Source: HXMU1420-2 sp040830545 (lineage in GTDB: Bacteria > Pseudomonadota > Alphaproteobacteria > Rhodobacterales > Rhodobacteraceae). Taken from it: DNA of 31,735 bases. The position numbers and the translations under genes were made by a program. The notes beneath the pieces are model-generated. The model saw only the letters and a list, made by a program, of their open reading frames with translations. It was not told where the DNA came from and made no database searches. Within the stretch, counting starts at the first letter, position 1; every line of letters begins with the position of its first letter. Positions 1 through 7,508 of this stretch are shown in pieces. Where the stretch lies: contig JBFOMB010000044.1 of assembly GCA_040830545.1 (NCBI GenBank), positions 1 through 31,735 on the forward strand, in the 5' to 3' direction.

Positions 1-813
1 CAACCCGACGTACAGCACACCCTGATACGGCATCCCACGCCGCGCCATTTCTGCCATGGTCGGGCGTACGATTTCTTCCATCGCCTTGTGTGTGAGCGGA
101 TCCGTCATCACCGGCGCTGTGGAATATGCGCCCATTCCACCGGTGTTCATCCCCGTGTCACCTTCACCAATGCGCTTCGGATCCTGTGATGTGCCGATTG
201 GCAGGATCGTGTCGCCGTCGCACAGGACAAACAAGGAGGCTTCTTCGCCTTCCATGAACTCTTCCAACACCACCTCGGCACCGGCCTCGCCAAAGCTGCC
301 GCCGAACATGTCGTCAATCGCCGCCAGCGCGGTGGCTTCGTCCATGGCCACGATCACGCCTTTGCCTGCGGCCAGCCCGTCAGCCTTGACCACAATCGGC
401 GCGCCCTGTGCCTTAACATAGGCGCGCGCGGCGTCGGCGTCGGTGAAATGCGCATAGGCGGCGGTTGGTGCCTTGGCTGCGTCGCAGATTTCCTTAGTGA
501 ACCGCTTGGACGCTTCCAACTGCGCGGCGGCCTTGGACGGGCCGAACACGGTGAACCCGGCATCACGCAACACGTCGGACACGCCCACGGCCAGCGGTGC
601 CTCGGGCCCAACAATCACGAAGTCGATCAGGTTGTCCCCGGCAAAGGCCAGCACTGCCTCGGGGTCCATGATGTCCAGCACGGCGCATTCGGCAATCCGT
701 GCAATCCCCGCGTTGCCCGGCGCGACGATCAGCTTGTCACATTTGGGGTTTTGCAACACGGCCCAGGCCAGGGCATGTTCCCGCCCTCCACTGCCGAGGA
801 TGAGGATGTTCAT
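1..813 (-). CDS. purD: Phosphoribosylamine-glycine ligase (GAR synthetase), C-terminus off window
   Basis: Catalyses ATP-dependent ligation of glycine to 5-phosphoribosylamine, the second step of de novo purine synthesis, in the cytoplasm. Reading leftward from the ATG at 813 gives 271 uninterrupted codons to the window edge. The start MNILILGSGGREHALA is the typical PurD N-terminus. It is followed by the GPEAPLAVG segment, the ATP-grasp stretch VVKADGLAAGKGV and the NTGGMGAYS motif. The family is usually about 420-430 residues, so roughly the last third is missing only because the window ends. Two normally well conserved positions look unusual: QDPKR where QDHKR is common, and DTGMNTGG where DTGPNTGG is common. 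The gene is divergent from the HAD gene at 889, leaving 75 bases for both promoters. Identity is very secure. Confidence 0.96.
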   Translation of the reverse strand, partial: MNILILGSGGREHALAWAVLQNPKCDKLIVAPGNAGIARIAECAVLDIMDPEAVLAFAGDNLIDFVIVGPEAPLAVGVSDVLRDAGFTVFGPSKAAAQLEASKRFTKEICDAAKAPTAAYAHFTDADAARAYVKAQGAPIVVKADGLAAGKGVIVAMDEATALAAIDDMFGGSFGEAGAEVVLEEFMEGEEASLFVLCDGDTILPIGTSQDPKRIGEGDTGMNTGGMGAYSTAPVMTDPLTHKAMEEIVRPTMAEMARRGMPYQGVLYVGL

Positions 814-888
814 GAGCGCCCCTTCTGCTTGGCCTTCGATTGATCGCGTTCTAAGCTGTGGCCAAGAGCAAGACAAGCGAGGCACGCG

Positions 889-1602
889 ATGCAGGGGATC
901 AAGGCACTCACATTCGATACGGGCGGCACCCTGCTGGATTGGCACAGCGGGTTTCGCGATGCTTTGGCAGCAGCCGGGGAGCGCCATGGCGAGGAGCGCG
1001 ATTGGGCTGCGGTTGCCAATGATCTGCGGCGCCGGTCGCTGGGTGCGATGCTGAACCTCGGCCAAAAAGGCCCACCCGAATACAATTTCGATCAGGCCCA
1101 CCGGTTTTCGCTGGATGCCGTGTTGTCGGATCAGCGGCTCGACATGTTTACCGAGGCGGATCGGCACGCGATTGCGTGGGCCGCGCCGCACAGTTTCAAA
1201 TGCTGGCCCGACTGCCCCGACGGGTTGGCGGCGATCCGGTCCCGATACATCGCGGCGAGCTTCACGATCCTCAGCTATCGCCTGATTGTCGATACGGCTA
1301 AGGCGAACGGCCTGACCTGGGACGCGGTGCTGAGCTGTGAGGGGTTCGGCGTCTACAAACTGCTGCCGGAAGCCTATGAAAAGGCCGCGCATTACCTGCA
1401 ACTGAAGCCCGAAGAATGCCTGATGGTTGCCTGTCACAGCTTTGATCTGGATGCGGCCAAGGCAGTTGGGTTCCGAACCGCTTTGGTCAATCGCCCGATG
1501 GAATGGGGCGGGGCCGACGCGCAAATCGGAGCGGCCCCGGACCCTGACCGCTATGACATCGTTGTCGACGATTTTGTCGCGTTGAGCGAGGCACTGGCAT
1601 GA
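889..1602 (+). CDS. HAD superfamily hydrolase, haloacid dehalogenase type II-like
   Basis: This 237-residue soluble protein has the HAD fold. The nucleophile motif at the N-terminus, FDTGGTLLD, places the catalytic aspartate at residue 10. The second motif-I position is Gly rather than Asp, as in 2-haloacid dehalogenase-type members and unlike most HAD phosphatases. Near residues 175-200 the segment ACHSFDLDAAKAVGF followed by VNRP resembles motif IV of type II haloacid dehalogenases. The substrate cannot be read from sequence; a 2-haloacid or a small phosphate ester are both possible. The stop overlaps the xseA start (ATGA), so the two are probably translationally coupled, although no functional link is evident. 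It is divergent from purD. Confidence 0.85.
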   Translation: MQGIKALTFDTGGTLLDWHSGFRDALAAAGERHGEERDWAAVANDLRRRSLGAMLNLGQKGPPEYNFDQAHRFSLDAVLSDQRLDMFTEADRHAIAWAAPHSFKCWPDCPDGLAAIRSRYIAASFTILSYRLIVDTAKANGLTWDAVLSCEGFGVYKLLPEAYEKAAHYLQLKPEECLMVACHSFDLDAAKAVGFRTALVNRPMEWGGADAQIGAAPDPDRYDIVVDDFVALSEALA

Positions 1603-3104
1603 GCGACCTGCTGGACGATCCGACACCCGGCCAGAATCTGCCGGAGTTCTCCGTCTCCGAACTGTCGGGCGCGGTGAAGAAAACGCTGGAAAGCCAGTTC
1701 GGCCGCATCCGTGTGCGGGGTGAAATCGGGCGCGTCGTGCGGGCGCGGTCGGGTCATTATTACTATGACGTCAAGGATGACCGGAACGTGCTGGCCTGCA
1801 CCACGTGGAAGGGGCAGGTGTCCGGGCTGGGCGTGATGCCCGAAGAGGGGCTGGAGGTGGTCGCGACGGGGCGGTTGACCGGTTATGGCGCGCAGTCCAA
1901 ATACAACCTGAATGTCGACGATCTGGTCGTTGCGGGGCAGGGCGCGCTGATGGCGCTGCTGGAAAAACGCAAAAAGGCGCTGGAGGCTGAGGGGCTGTTC
2001 GCGCCGGAACGCAAAAGGCCACTGCCTTACCTGCCGCAGATCATTGGCGTTGTGACCTCGCCCACTGGGGCGGTGATCCGGGACATTCTGCACCGGCTGC
2101 GAGACCGGTTCCCGCGCAAGGTGCTGATCTGGCCCGTGGCGGTACAGGGGCAGAACTGCGCGCCCGAGGTGGCCCGCGCGATTGCCGGGTTCAATGCGCT
2201 GACGCCCGGTGGGGCCTTGCCGCGACCGGATGTGATCATCGTCGCGCGTGGGGGCGGGTCGATCGAGGATTTGTGGGGGTTCAACGAGGAAGCCGTGGCC
2301 CGCGCGGCAGCGGCGTCAGAGATTCCGCTGATTTCGGCGGTTGGGCACGAAACGGACACGACGCTGATCGACTATGTATCCGACCGGCGCGCGCCAACGC
2401 CGACGGCGGCGGCGGAGATTGCCGTGCCGGTGCGGGTGGATCTGCTGGCGACCACCGACGCTTATGGTGCGCGGGTGACGCGGGCCCTGGCGCAGGGGTT
2501 GGACCGGCGCGGGCAAAGGTTGCGGGATTTGTCACGCTCCTTGCCTCGGGCTGAAAGCCTGCTGGAAACGCCGCGTCAGCGGTTGGATCAGGCGGGTGTG
2601 GCGCTCTCCAACGCGCTGACCCGGGGCATTCAGGTGCGCCGGCTGGCGTTGAGCGAACGTTCGGCGGCGGTTCGACCGGCCACCATCGCGCGTCACGTGG
2701 CCGGAAAATCCGACCGCTTTGCGCGGTTGAGCGAACGATTGCGGCCTGATCTGGTCCAGCGCGATCATGCGCGCAAGGCAGACGCGGTTGAACGCCTGTC
2801 GCGGCGGCTGGCGTTGGCCGGGCAGGTGCGCACCGAACGGCTGCGCGCGCGGCTGACCAACGCGGACCGTATGCTGGCGTCGCTGGGGTATGAGGCCACA
2901 CTGGAGCGGGGGTATGCGGTGGTGAGGTCGGACGACGTGCTGATCACTTCGGCCAAAGGTGCGTCAGAGGCCGTAAACCTGGAAATCCAATTTGCCGATG
3001 GCCGAGTGCAGGTTGGGGCAGGAACGGTGCCTGCGCCTACACCCCGCCCAGCCCCGAAACGCGCGGCAAAGAAGGGTGACCCGGATCAAGGCACGCTGTT
3101 CTGA
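1599..3104 (+). CDS. xseA: Exodeoxyribonuclease VII large subunit
   Basis: Large subunit of the exonuclease VII complex, which degrades single-stranded DNA to short oligonucleotides together with XseB; no xseB is present here. The 501 residues are somewhat longer than the E. coli protein. An N-terminal OB-fold begins FSVSELSGAVKKTLES. The catalytic domain carries ARGGGSIEDLWGFNEE and GHETDTTLIDYVSDRRAPTP. A long Arg-rich helical region covers roughly residues 290-420, expected to form the coiled coil that binds XseB. The C-terminal tail is rich in Pro and Ala. The start is the ATG at 1599, overlapping the upstream HAD stop by four bases. Two inverted repeats lie 43 bases after the stop. Confidence 0.96.
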   Translation: MSDLLDDPTPGQNLPEFSVSELSGAVKKTLESQFGRIRVRGEIGRVVRARSGHYYYDVKDDRNVLACTTWKGQVSGLGVMPEEGLEVVATGRLTGYGAQSKYNLNVDDLVVAGQGALMALLEKRKKALEAEGLFAPERKRPLPYLPQIIGVVTSPTGAVIRDILHRLRDRFPRKVLIWPVAVQGQNCAPEVARAIAGFNALTPGGALPRPDVIIVARGGGSIEDLWGFNEEAVARAAAASEIPLISAVGHETDTTLIDYVSDRRAPTPTAAAEIAVPVRVDLLATTDAYGARVTRALAQGLDRRGQRLRDLSRSLPRAESLLETPRQRLDQAGVALSNALTRGIQVRRLALSERSAAVRPATIARHVAGKSDRFARLSERLRPDLVQRDHARKADAVERLSRRLALAGQVRTERLRARLTNADRMLASLGYEATLERGYAVVRSDDVLITSAKGASEAVNLEIQFADGRVQVGAGTVPAPTPRPAPKRAAKKGDPDQGTLF

Positions 3105-3146
3105 CGGTCGCGGGTTAAACGCACCAACCCGGCTTAAGATAACGCA

Positions 3147-3203
3147 GCCCCGGACCTGATCCGGGGCCTCCCGGCGGCAGAGGTCCCGGGTCAGGCCCGG
3201 GAC
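3147..3203. repeat. REP-like pair of GC-rich inverted repeats between convergent genes
   Basis: Two perfect hairpins lie 15 bases apart. The first pairs GCCCCGGA (3147-3154) with TCCGGGGC (3160-3167). The second pairs GTCCCGGG (3183-3190) with CCCGGGAC (3196-3203). The second unit is close to the reverse complement of the first, so the arrangement is head-to-head like other bacterial REP doublets. It sits between the ends of xseA (plus) and the small secreted-protein gene (minus), where it could stop transcription or protect transcript ends from both sides. There is no U-tract, so classical intrinsic termination is not shown. Confidence 0.7.
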
Positions 3204-3213
3204 GGTGTCGCGA

Positions 3214-3612
3214 TCAAACGCCCACGTCGGGGCCGTAACACACCATTTCCTCGCCGAGATCGTTGGCCTCGTAGAGTTCGGTTGCACCGGGGTCGTTTTC
3301 GAACTGCGCGATCAACCCGTTTGGCCCGCGCCGGAAGGTCCAGCATTGCGGGTTCAGGTTGTCTTCGTAGACGAAACAGATCTGGCCTTCGTCGTTTTCG
3401 TACCAGATGCCGTCCTGACAGCGCCCGTCCAGAAAGGTCCAGATTACCCGCCGCCCATCCATGTATCGTTCCGCACCATAAGGCGCGCCCTGGGAACCGT
3501 AATACAGGGTTTTGCCTTTGGTATAGGCGTCAAACGCGTCAGCTGACAGTGTCTCCGCCATCGCGGGGCGGATGCTCAGCAGGGTGAGGAGAATCAGACA
3601 AAGAACTCGCAT
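3214..3612 (-). CDS. Small secreted four-cysteine protein of unknown function
   Basis: I do not recognise a named family. The ATG at 3612 gives 132 residues beginning MRVLCLILLTLLSIRPAMA, a convincing signal peptide with likely cleavage after Ala19. The mature part is about 113 residues with four cysteines (65, 79, 90, 125), compatible with two disulfides in the periplasm. It is rich in Tyr, Trp and Gly, with the pattern RRVIWTFLDGRCQDGIW followed by ICFVYED and QCWTF. The start lies inside the alkB reading frame, so the two genes overlap by 74 bases in different frames. No strong ribosome-binding site precedes this ATG; an upstream in-frame ATG giving MARRVVICHTPC is a less likely alternative. 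Confidence 0.65.
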   Translation of the reverse strand: MRVLCLILLTLLSIRPAMAETLSADAFDAYTKGKTLYYGSQGAPYGAERYMDGRRVIWTFLDGRCQDGIWYENDEGQICFVYEDNLNPQCWTFRRGPNGLIAQFENDPGATELYEANDLGEEMVCYGPDVGV

Positions 3613-4729
3613 GCACGGAGTGTGGCAGATCACGACGCGGCGCGCCATGGCGCTGCGCGGCCTGTCGCGCACGTGTGAGAGCGGCGTCTGGATCGGTTCG
3701 CCGGGCGCTGGCCGAACTGTGCCAATCCTCGACCAGCGGGTCCATCTGCTGCCGCCAGATCGGGGGCAAAAGCGCGACAAAAGCCATGGCGGGCAAGGAT
3801 GCTGGCAGAACCGGCATGGTGTCCCGGTTCAACCGAAGTTCAGGGAAGCTGCGGCCCGGATGCATATGGTGGTCCGAATGGCGCGGCGCATTGAGCATCA
3901 TGGCGGCTGTATAGACCTGCGGCGCGTTCCAGCTGTGACGTTCGGATACCGGCTCCAGCGAACCATCAGCCAGCACGGCACGGCGCAGGCCATAGTGCTG
4001 CACGTAGTCGGCCAACAGCAATTGCGCCTGGGCGAAAAGGCACAGAACCACCCACACCGCGATACCTGTCCAACCGGCGAACAACGCGCTGAGGGTCAGG
4101 ATCACAAGGCTGATCAGGCCATAGCCGATGTAGGGATGCGTGCCCAATCGTTGTGGCGTTGCCGCCTTGGCGCGTTGACGATTCACGGCGCGCAATCCTT
4201 CGAGGAAGGAACCGATCCAGGCGCGCGGCCAGAACGCATAGAAGCTTTCCCCGGTGCGGGCGGAATTCGGATCACGGTCGCTGGCGACGTAAACATGATG
4301 CACCAGCCGATGTGCGCTGTCGTGGTGGCCAAACAACAGGGCGGAATAGACCGAAGCGCCAAGCCGGCGCGCGCGACGTGACCCCATGTGCACCAGTTCA
4401 TGCGCATTGGCGTTTGCGACCTGCCCGAAATATGTCCCTGCGGCGAGGAACAGCGCAGCGGCCGCCAGCGGCTGACCGGGCAGCAGGGTCGTGATCCCGA
4501 TAACGGACACGGGCACCAACGCCAGATGCAGCAGGCCCAGGCCCAGCGTCAGCCCCTTCACCAAATGCGGCGCGGCCCGTTCCGCAGGCGCGCGCAGCCC
4601 AGCCCCGTCCAGCAACAACGCCAGAGGCACGCCACCCAATAGCGCGACCGGCGGCCAAATCCCGCCCAGTATGGCCCCTGCCGCGATCAGGATCGCGGGC
4701 AGAAGGCTGGCTATGACAAAAAGCACCAT
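3539..4729 (-). CDS. alkB: AlkB-type alkane 1-monooxygenase (integral-membrane di-iron hydroxylase)
   Basis: Integral-membrane non-haem di-iron hydroxylase that oxidises the terminal carbon of alkanes or related chains, using electrons from rubredoxin; no rubredoxin gene is in the window. The 396 residues contain hydrophobic segments near 1-40, 60-100 and 200-240, and the histidine boxes expected of the family: HELVH (110-114), HRLVHH (140-145) and NAPRHSDHH (280-288). The segment LLPPIWRQQMDP near residue 321 matches the usual end of the core. About 60 further hydrophilic, Pro/Arg-rich residues form an unusual tail that runs into the next gene. A GAGG element precedes the ATG at 4729. Substrate could be alkanes, fatty acids or another lipid; medium-chain alkane use is only inferred. 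Confidence 0.85.
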   Translation of the reverse strand: MVLFVIASLLPAILIAAGAILGGIWPPVALLGGVPLALLLDGAGLRAPAERAAPHLVKGLTLGLGLLHLALVPVSVIGITTLLPGQPLAAAALFLAAGTYFGQVANANAHELVHMGSRRARRLGASVYSALLFGHHDSAHRLVHHVYVASDRDPNSARTGESFYAFWPRAWIGSFLEGLRAVNRQRAKAATPQRLGTHPYIGYGLISLVILTLSALFAGWTGIAVWVVLCLFAQAQLLLADYVQHYGLRRAVLADGSLEPVSERHSWNAPQVYTAAMMLNAPRHSDHHMHPGRSFPELRLNRDTMPVLPASLPAMAFVALLPPIWRQQMDPLVEDWHSSASARRTDPDAALTRARQAAQRHGAPRRDLPHSVHASSLSDSPHPAEHPPRDGGDTVS

Positions 4730-4928
4730 CGCGCCTCAGCAAAACAGGTTTCAGGTAGATACTATACCCAATTCGGAAACAAAGTTTGGCCTGATCGTGT
4801 CAAATCGGCGTCAGCGCGCCGCCGATGGGAACGGCGAAGGAACGCAAAGCTGCCCGTATGTGTCGCTTTTCGCCTGCTACAGCCGAAGTGGCGCGATATA
4901 GAGGAACCCGCAAAACCGGGAGAGTCGC

Positions 4929-6614
4929 ATGGCGCTGGATGATCGCAAGGGCGTTTGGAAATCGGGCAAAGGCAAAGGTCGGCGCACGCCAAAAGGGCGG
5001 CAGCTGGACGATCAGGCCTGGGAAGAGGTCCGCGCGCTGTTGGGAGACCGTCCGCGTCGCCGCGACCTGCTGATCGAGTTTCTGCACCTGATCCAGGATG
5101 CCTATGGCCAACTGTCCGCTGCGCATCTGCGCGCGCTTGCCGAAGAAATGCGCACTGGTATGGCCGAAGTTTACGAGGTCGCCACGTTCTATGCGCATTT
5201 CGACGTGGTGAAAGAGGATGAGACGCCTCCGCCCGCGTTGACGATTCGGGTGTGCGATTCCCTGTCCTGTGAACTGGCAGGGGCGCAGCAGTTGAAAGCG
5301 GCGTTGGAGGATGGGCTGGACCCAACCGAAGTGCGTGTGCTGCGTGCGCCCTGCATGGGCCGATGTGACACCGCGCCGGTGCTGGAAATCGGCCACAACC
5401 ATATCGACCATGCGACGCCGGAAAAGGTGCAGGCCGCCATTGCAGCCGACGACACCCACGCGCATGTGCCGGAGTACGAGACCTACGACGCCTATGTGGC
5501 GGCGGGCGGTTATGCGACACTGACCGATCTGCGCGCCAATGGTGATTTCGATACGGTGCAGGACACCTTGTTGTCTTCTGGCCTGCGGGGCCTGGGCGGC
5601 GCTGGTTTCCCGTCGGGGCGCAAATGGGGATTTGTCCGCGCTGAGGCTGGGCCGCGCTATCTGGCCGTGAACGGGGACGAAGGTGAACCTGGGACGTTCA
5701 AAGATCGCTTTTACCTCGAGCGGCAACCTCATGTTTTCCTTGAAGGTATGCTGATCGCCGCCTGGGCGGTCGAGGCGGAAACCTGCTTCATCTACATGCG
5801 CGACGAATACCCGGCGGTGCTGGATATTCTGCGCCGTGAAATCGCCGCACTGGAAGCGGCTGGCGTGGTGGCCGAGGGCTATATCGACCTGCGGCGCGGT
5901 GCCGGGGCCTATATCTGCGGTGAAGAAAGCGCGATGATCGAGTCGATCGAAGGCAAGCGTGGCCTGCCGCGCCACCGCCCGCCGTTTGTGGCGCAGGTGG
6001 GGATTTTCAATCGCCCGACGCTCGTGAACAACGTGGAAACGCTTTATTGGGTGTGCCGCGTGCTGCGCGAAGGGGGCGAAATCCTGTCCGGCGTGGAAAA
6101 GAACGGACGCAAGGGGCTGCGCAGCTTCTCCGTCTCGGGGCGCGTGAAAAATCCGGGTGTGCACCTGCTGCCTGCCGGGTCGACGATGGAAGACATCATC
6201 GAAGCTGCGGGCGGGATGCTGGATGGGCACGTGTTCAAGGCGTATCAGCCGGGTGGTCCGTCCGCCGGTTTGCTGCCCGCTTCGCTGGCGGACATTCCGA
6301 TGGATTTCGACGTATTGCAGGAACACGGCACATTCATCGGTTCTGCGGCCATTGTTGTGCTGTCCGATCAGGACAGGGCGCGTGATGCGGCGCTGAACAT
6401 GCTGCGGTTCTTTGAAGATGAAAGCTGTGGTCAGTGCACGCCTTGCCGGGTGGGCTGTGAAAAGGCGGTGAAGCTGATGCAGGCCGACACCTGGGACCAG
6501 CCGTTGTTGGAAGAACTGTGTCAGGCGATGGCGGATGCGTCCATCTGCGGGCTGGGGCAGGCGGCACCGAACCCGATCCGCCTGACGATGCGGCATTTCG
6601 CAGACGAAATCTGA
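4929..6614 (+). CDS. fdwB: NAD-dependent formate dehydrogenase beta subunit-like NuoE-NuoF fusion
   Basis: Diaphorase-type subunit that would pass electrons between iron-sulfur clusters, FMN and NAD. The 561 residues fuse a NuoE-like part (about 1-175; [2Fe-2S] ligands Cys109, Cys114, Cys142, Cys146) to a NuoF-like part. The latter has the FMN-site motif GLGGAGFPSGRKW (221-233), the NAD-site segment NGDEGEPGTFKDR (248-260), GAGAYICGEES (324-334) and [4Fe-4S] ligands in ESCGQCTPCR (Cys500, 503, 506) plus Cys540. Length, fusion order and the PKGRQ...RPRRRDLLIE N-terminal region closely resemble the beta subunit of the tungsten formate dehydrogenase 1 of Methylorubrum. A GGGAGAG element precedes the ATG. 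The expected catalytic alpha subunit does not follow; a YhhN gene does. NAD-reducing hydrogenase or complex I subunits are less likely. Confidence 0.85.
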   Translation: MALDDRKGVWKSGKGKGRRTPKGRQLDDQAWEEVRALLGDRPRRRDLLIEFLHLIQDAYGQLSAAHLRALAEEMRTGMAEVYEVATFYAHFDVVKEDETPPPALTIRVCDSLSCELAGAQQLKAALEDGLDPTEVRVLRAPCMGRCDTAPVLEIGHNHIDHATPEKVQAAIAADDTHAHVPEYETYDAYVAAGGYATLTDLRANGDFDTVQDTLLSSGLRGLGGAGFPSGRKWGFVRAEAGPRYLAVNGDEGEPGTFKDRFYLERQPHVFLEGMLIAAWAVEAETCFIYMRDEYPAVLDILRREIAALEAAGVVAEGYIDLRRGAGAYICGEESAMIESIEGKRGLPRHRPPFVAQVGIFNRPTLVNNVETLYWVCRVLREGGEILSGVEKNGRKGLRSFSVSGRVKNPGVHLLPAGSTMEDIIEAAGGMLDGHVFKAYQPGGPSAGLLPASLADIPMDFDVLQEHGTFIGSAAIVVLSDQDRARDAALNMLRFFEDESCGQCTPCRVGCEKAVKLMQADTWDQPLLEELCQAMADASICGLGQAAPNPIRLTMRHFADEI

Positions 6615-6622
6615 TTGTTTCC

Positions 6623-6647
6623 GTGCGGTGGCGAAAAGCTGCCGCAC
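6623..6647 (+). terminator. Strong hairpin after the NuoE-NuoF fusion gene
   Basis: Nine bases after the stop codon, GTGCGGTGGC and GCTGCCGCAC form a 10-bp stem (including two G-U pairs) with a GAAAA loop. No uninterrupted T-run follows, though the next 30 bases are T-rich. It could end the upstream transcript or stabilise its 3' end. It also argues that the dehydrogenase gene is a single-gene unit that does not continue into the YhhN gene. Confidence 0.5.
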
Positions 6648-6774
6648 AACCAGGGCGTGTGTTTCTGATCTTTCCTTTGGCCCGGTGTTCAGGCTATCCC
6701 CGCCGAACACGAAACCTTGATCCAGATCGCCGAAGACCCTTGATGACCACCTCTGACACACCGGGTCGACTCGC

Positions 6775-7416
6775 ATGTCGGCCCTGATGGTTGCCGCCGC
6801 GATTTGCGCGGTTGGATATCTGGTGGTGTGCGCACGAGCCCCCTCCGAAATACGGTCACTGCTCAAAACAGCTTCGGTCATGCTGCTTGCCGTTGCGGCT
6901 GGGCTGGCAGGGGGCGGTGCGTTGCTGGTCGCCGCGCTGGCGCTGTGTGCGCTGGGAGACTGGATGCTGTCGCGCGACGGCGAAGGGGCGTTTATGGCGG
7001 GCGTCGGGGCCTTTGCCGCGGGGCACCTTGTCTACGTCGTTTTGTTCATCACGCATCCTGAGGCAAACCCCGCCCGCTGGTCCGAACTGCCCCAACTGCT
7101 GTTCATCTTCGGGTTGATCGTTCTGGGGCTGGGCATGGCGTGGCTGCTGATGCCGCGTGCTGGTGATTTGCAGGGGCCGGTGATGGGCTATATTCCGATC
7201 ATTCTGGCCATGGGGCTGGCGGCATTGGTCCTGCCTCCCGAAGGCGCGTTGCGCTTTGCCTTGCCTGCCGCGCTGTTCTTCATTCTGTCGGACATGGTGC
7301 TGGCGTCCGAGAAATTCCTGCTGACCGAGGACCACCCGCTACAATCCGTGACACCCTATGTCATCTGGTCGACTTACTGGCTGGCGCAGTTCGGATTCCT
7401 GCTGGCGCTGACCTGA
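6775..7416 (+). CDS. YhhN (TMEM86/lysoplasmalogenase-like) family membrane protein
   Basis: A 213-residue, very hydrophobic protein with about seven to eight predicted membrane segments. The pattern ALCALGDWMLSRD near residue 57, followed by GAFAAGHLVYVVLF, and the late FFILSDMVLASEKF with a C-terminal Tyr/Trp-rich helix, are typical of the YhhN family. The animal member TMEM86 hydrolyses the vinyl-ether bond of lysoplasmalogens. Conserved aspartates (in GDWML and SDMVL) are candidate active-site residues. Bacterial roles are mostly undefined, so an enzymatic role is inference from the family. The ATG at 6775 was chosen because it directly opens the first membrane helix. An in-window hairpin separates it from the upstream dehydrogenase gene, and ftsY follows after 92 bases. 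Confidence 0.8.
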   Translation: MSALMVAAAICAVGYLVVCARAPSEIRSLLKTASVMLLAVAAGLAGGGALLVAALALCALGDWMLSRDGEGAFMAGVGAFAAGHLVYVVLFITHPEANPARWSELPQLLFIFGLIVLGLGMAWLLMPRAGDLQGPVMGYIPIILAMGLAALVLPPEGALRFALPAALFFILSDMVLASEKFLLTEDHPLQSVTPYVIWSTYWLAQFGFLLALT

Positions 7417-7508
7417 GCGTCGGGTGCCCTTCCAAACCGGGCAATTCCACATTAGGGACGTGGGAGCGAAGGGCGTGCGACCCGCCCGGAACCGGTAAGG
7501 CAGGGGAT

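Noticed and set aside
4730..4928. Divergent promoters for alkB and the NuoE-NuoF fusion
   Set aside because: A TATAGT-like box is visible for alkB, but no -35 element at proper spacing, so I did not list it as a feature.
6615..6774. Possible remnant of a formate dehydrogenase alpha subunit gene
   Set aside because: I found no recognisable piece of such a gene in any frame; the 160 bases hold only the hairpin and upstream sequence of the YhhN gene.
4800..6881. 693-residue open frame on the minus strand opposite the NuoE-NuoF fusion
   Set aside because: It is rich in Arg, His and Gln with no recognisable motif and lies wholly antisense to a gene with clear cofactor-binding motifs; high G+C produces long antisense frames.
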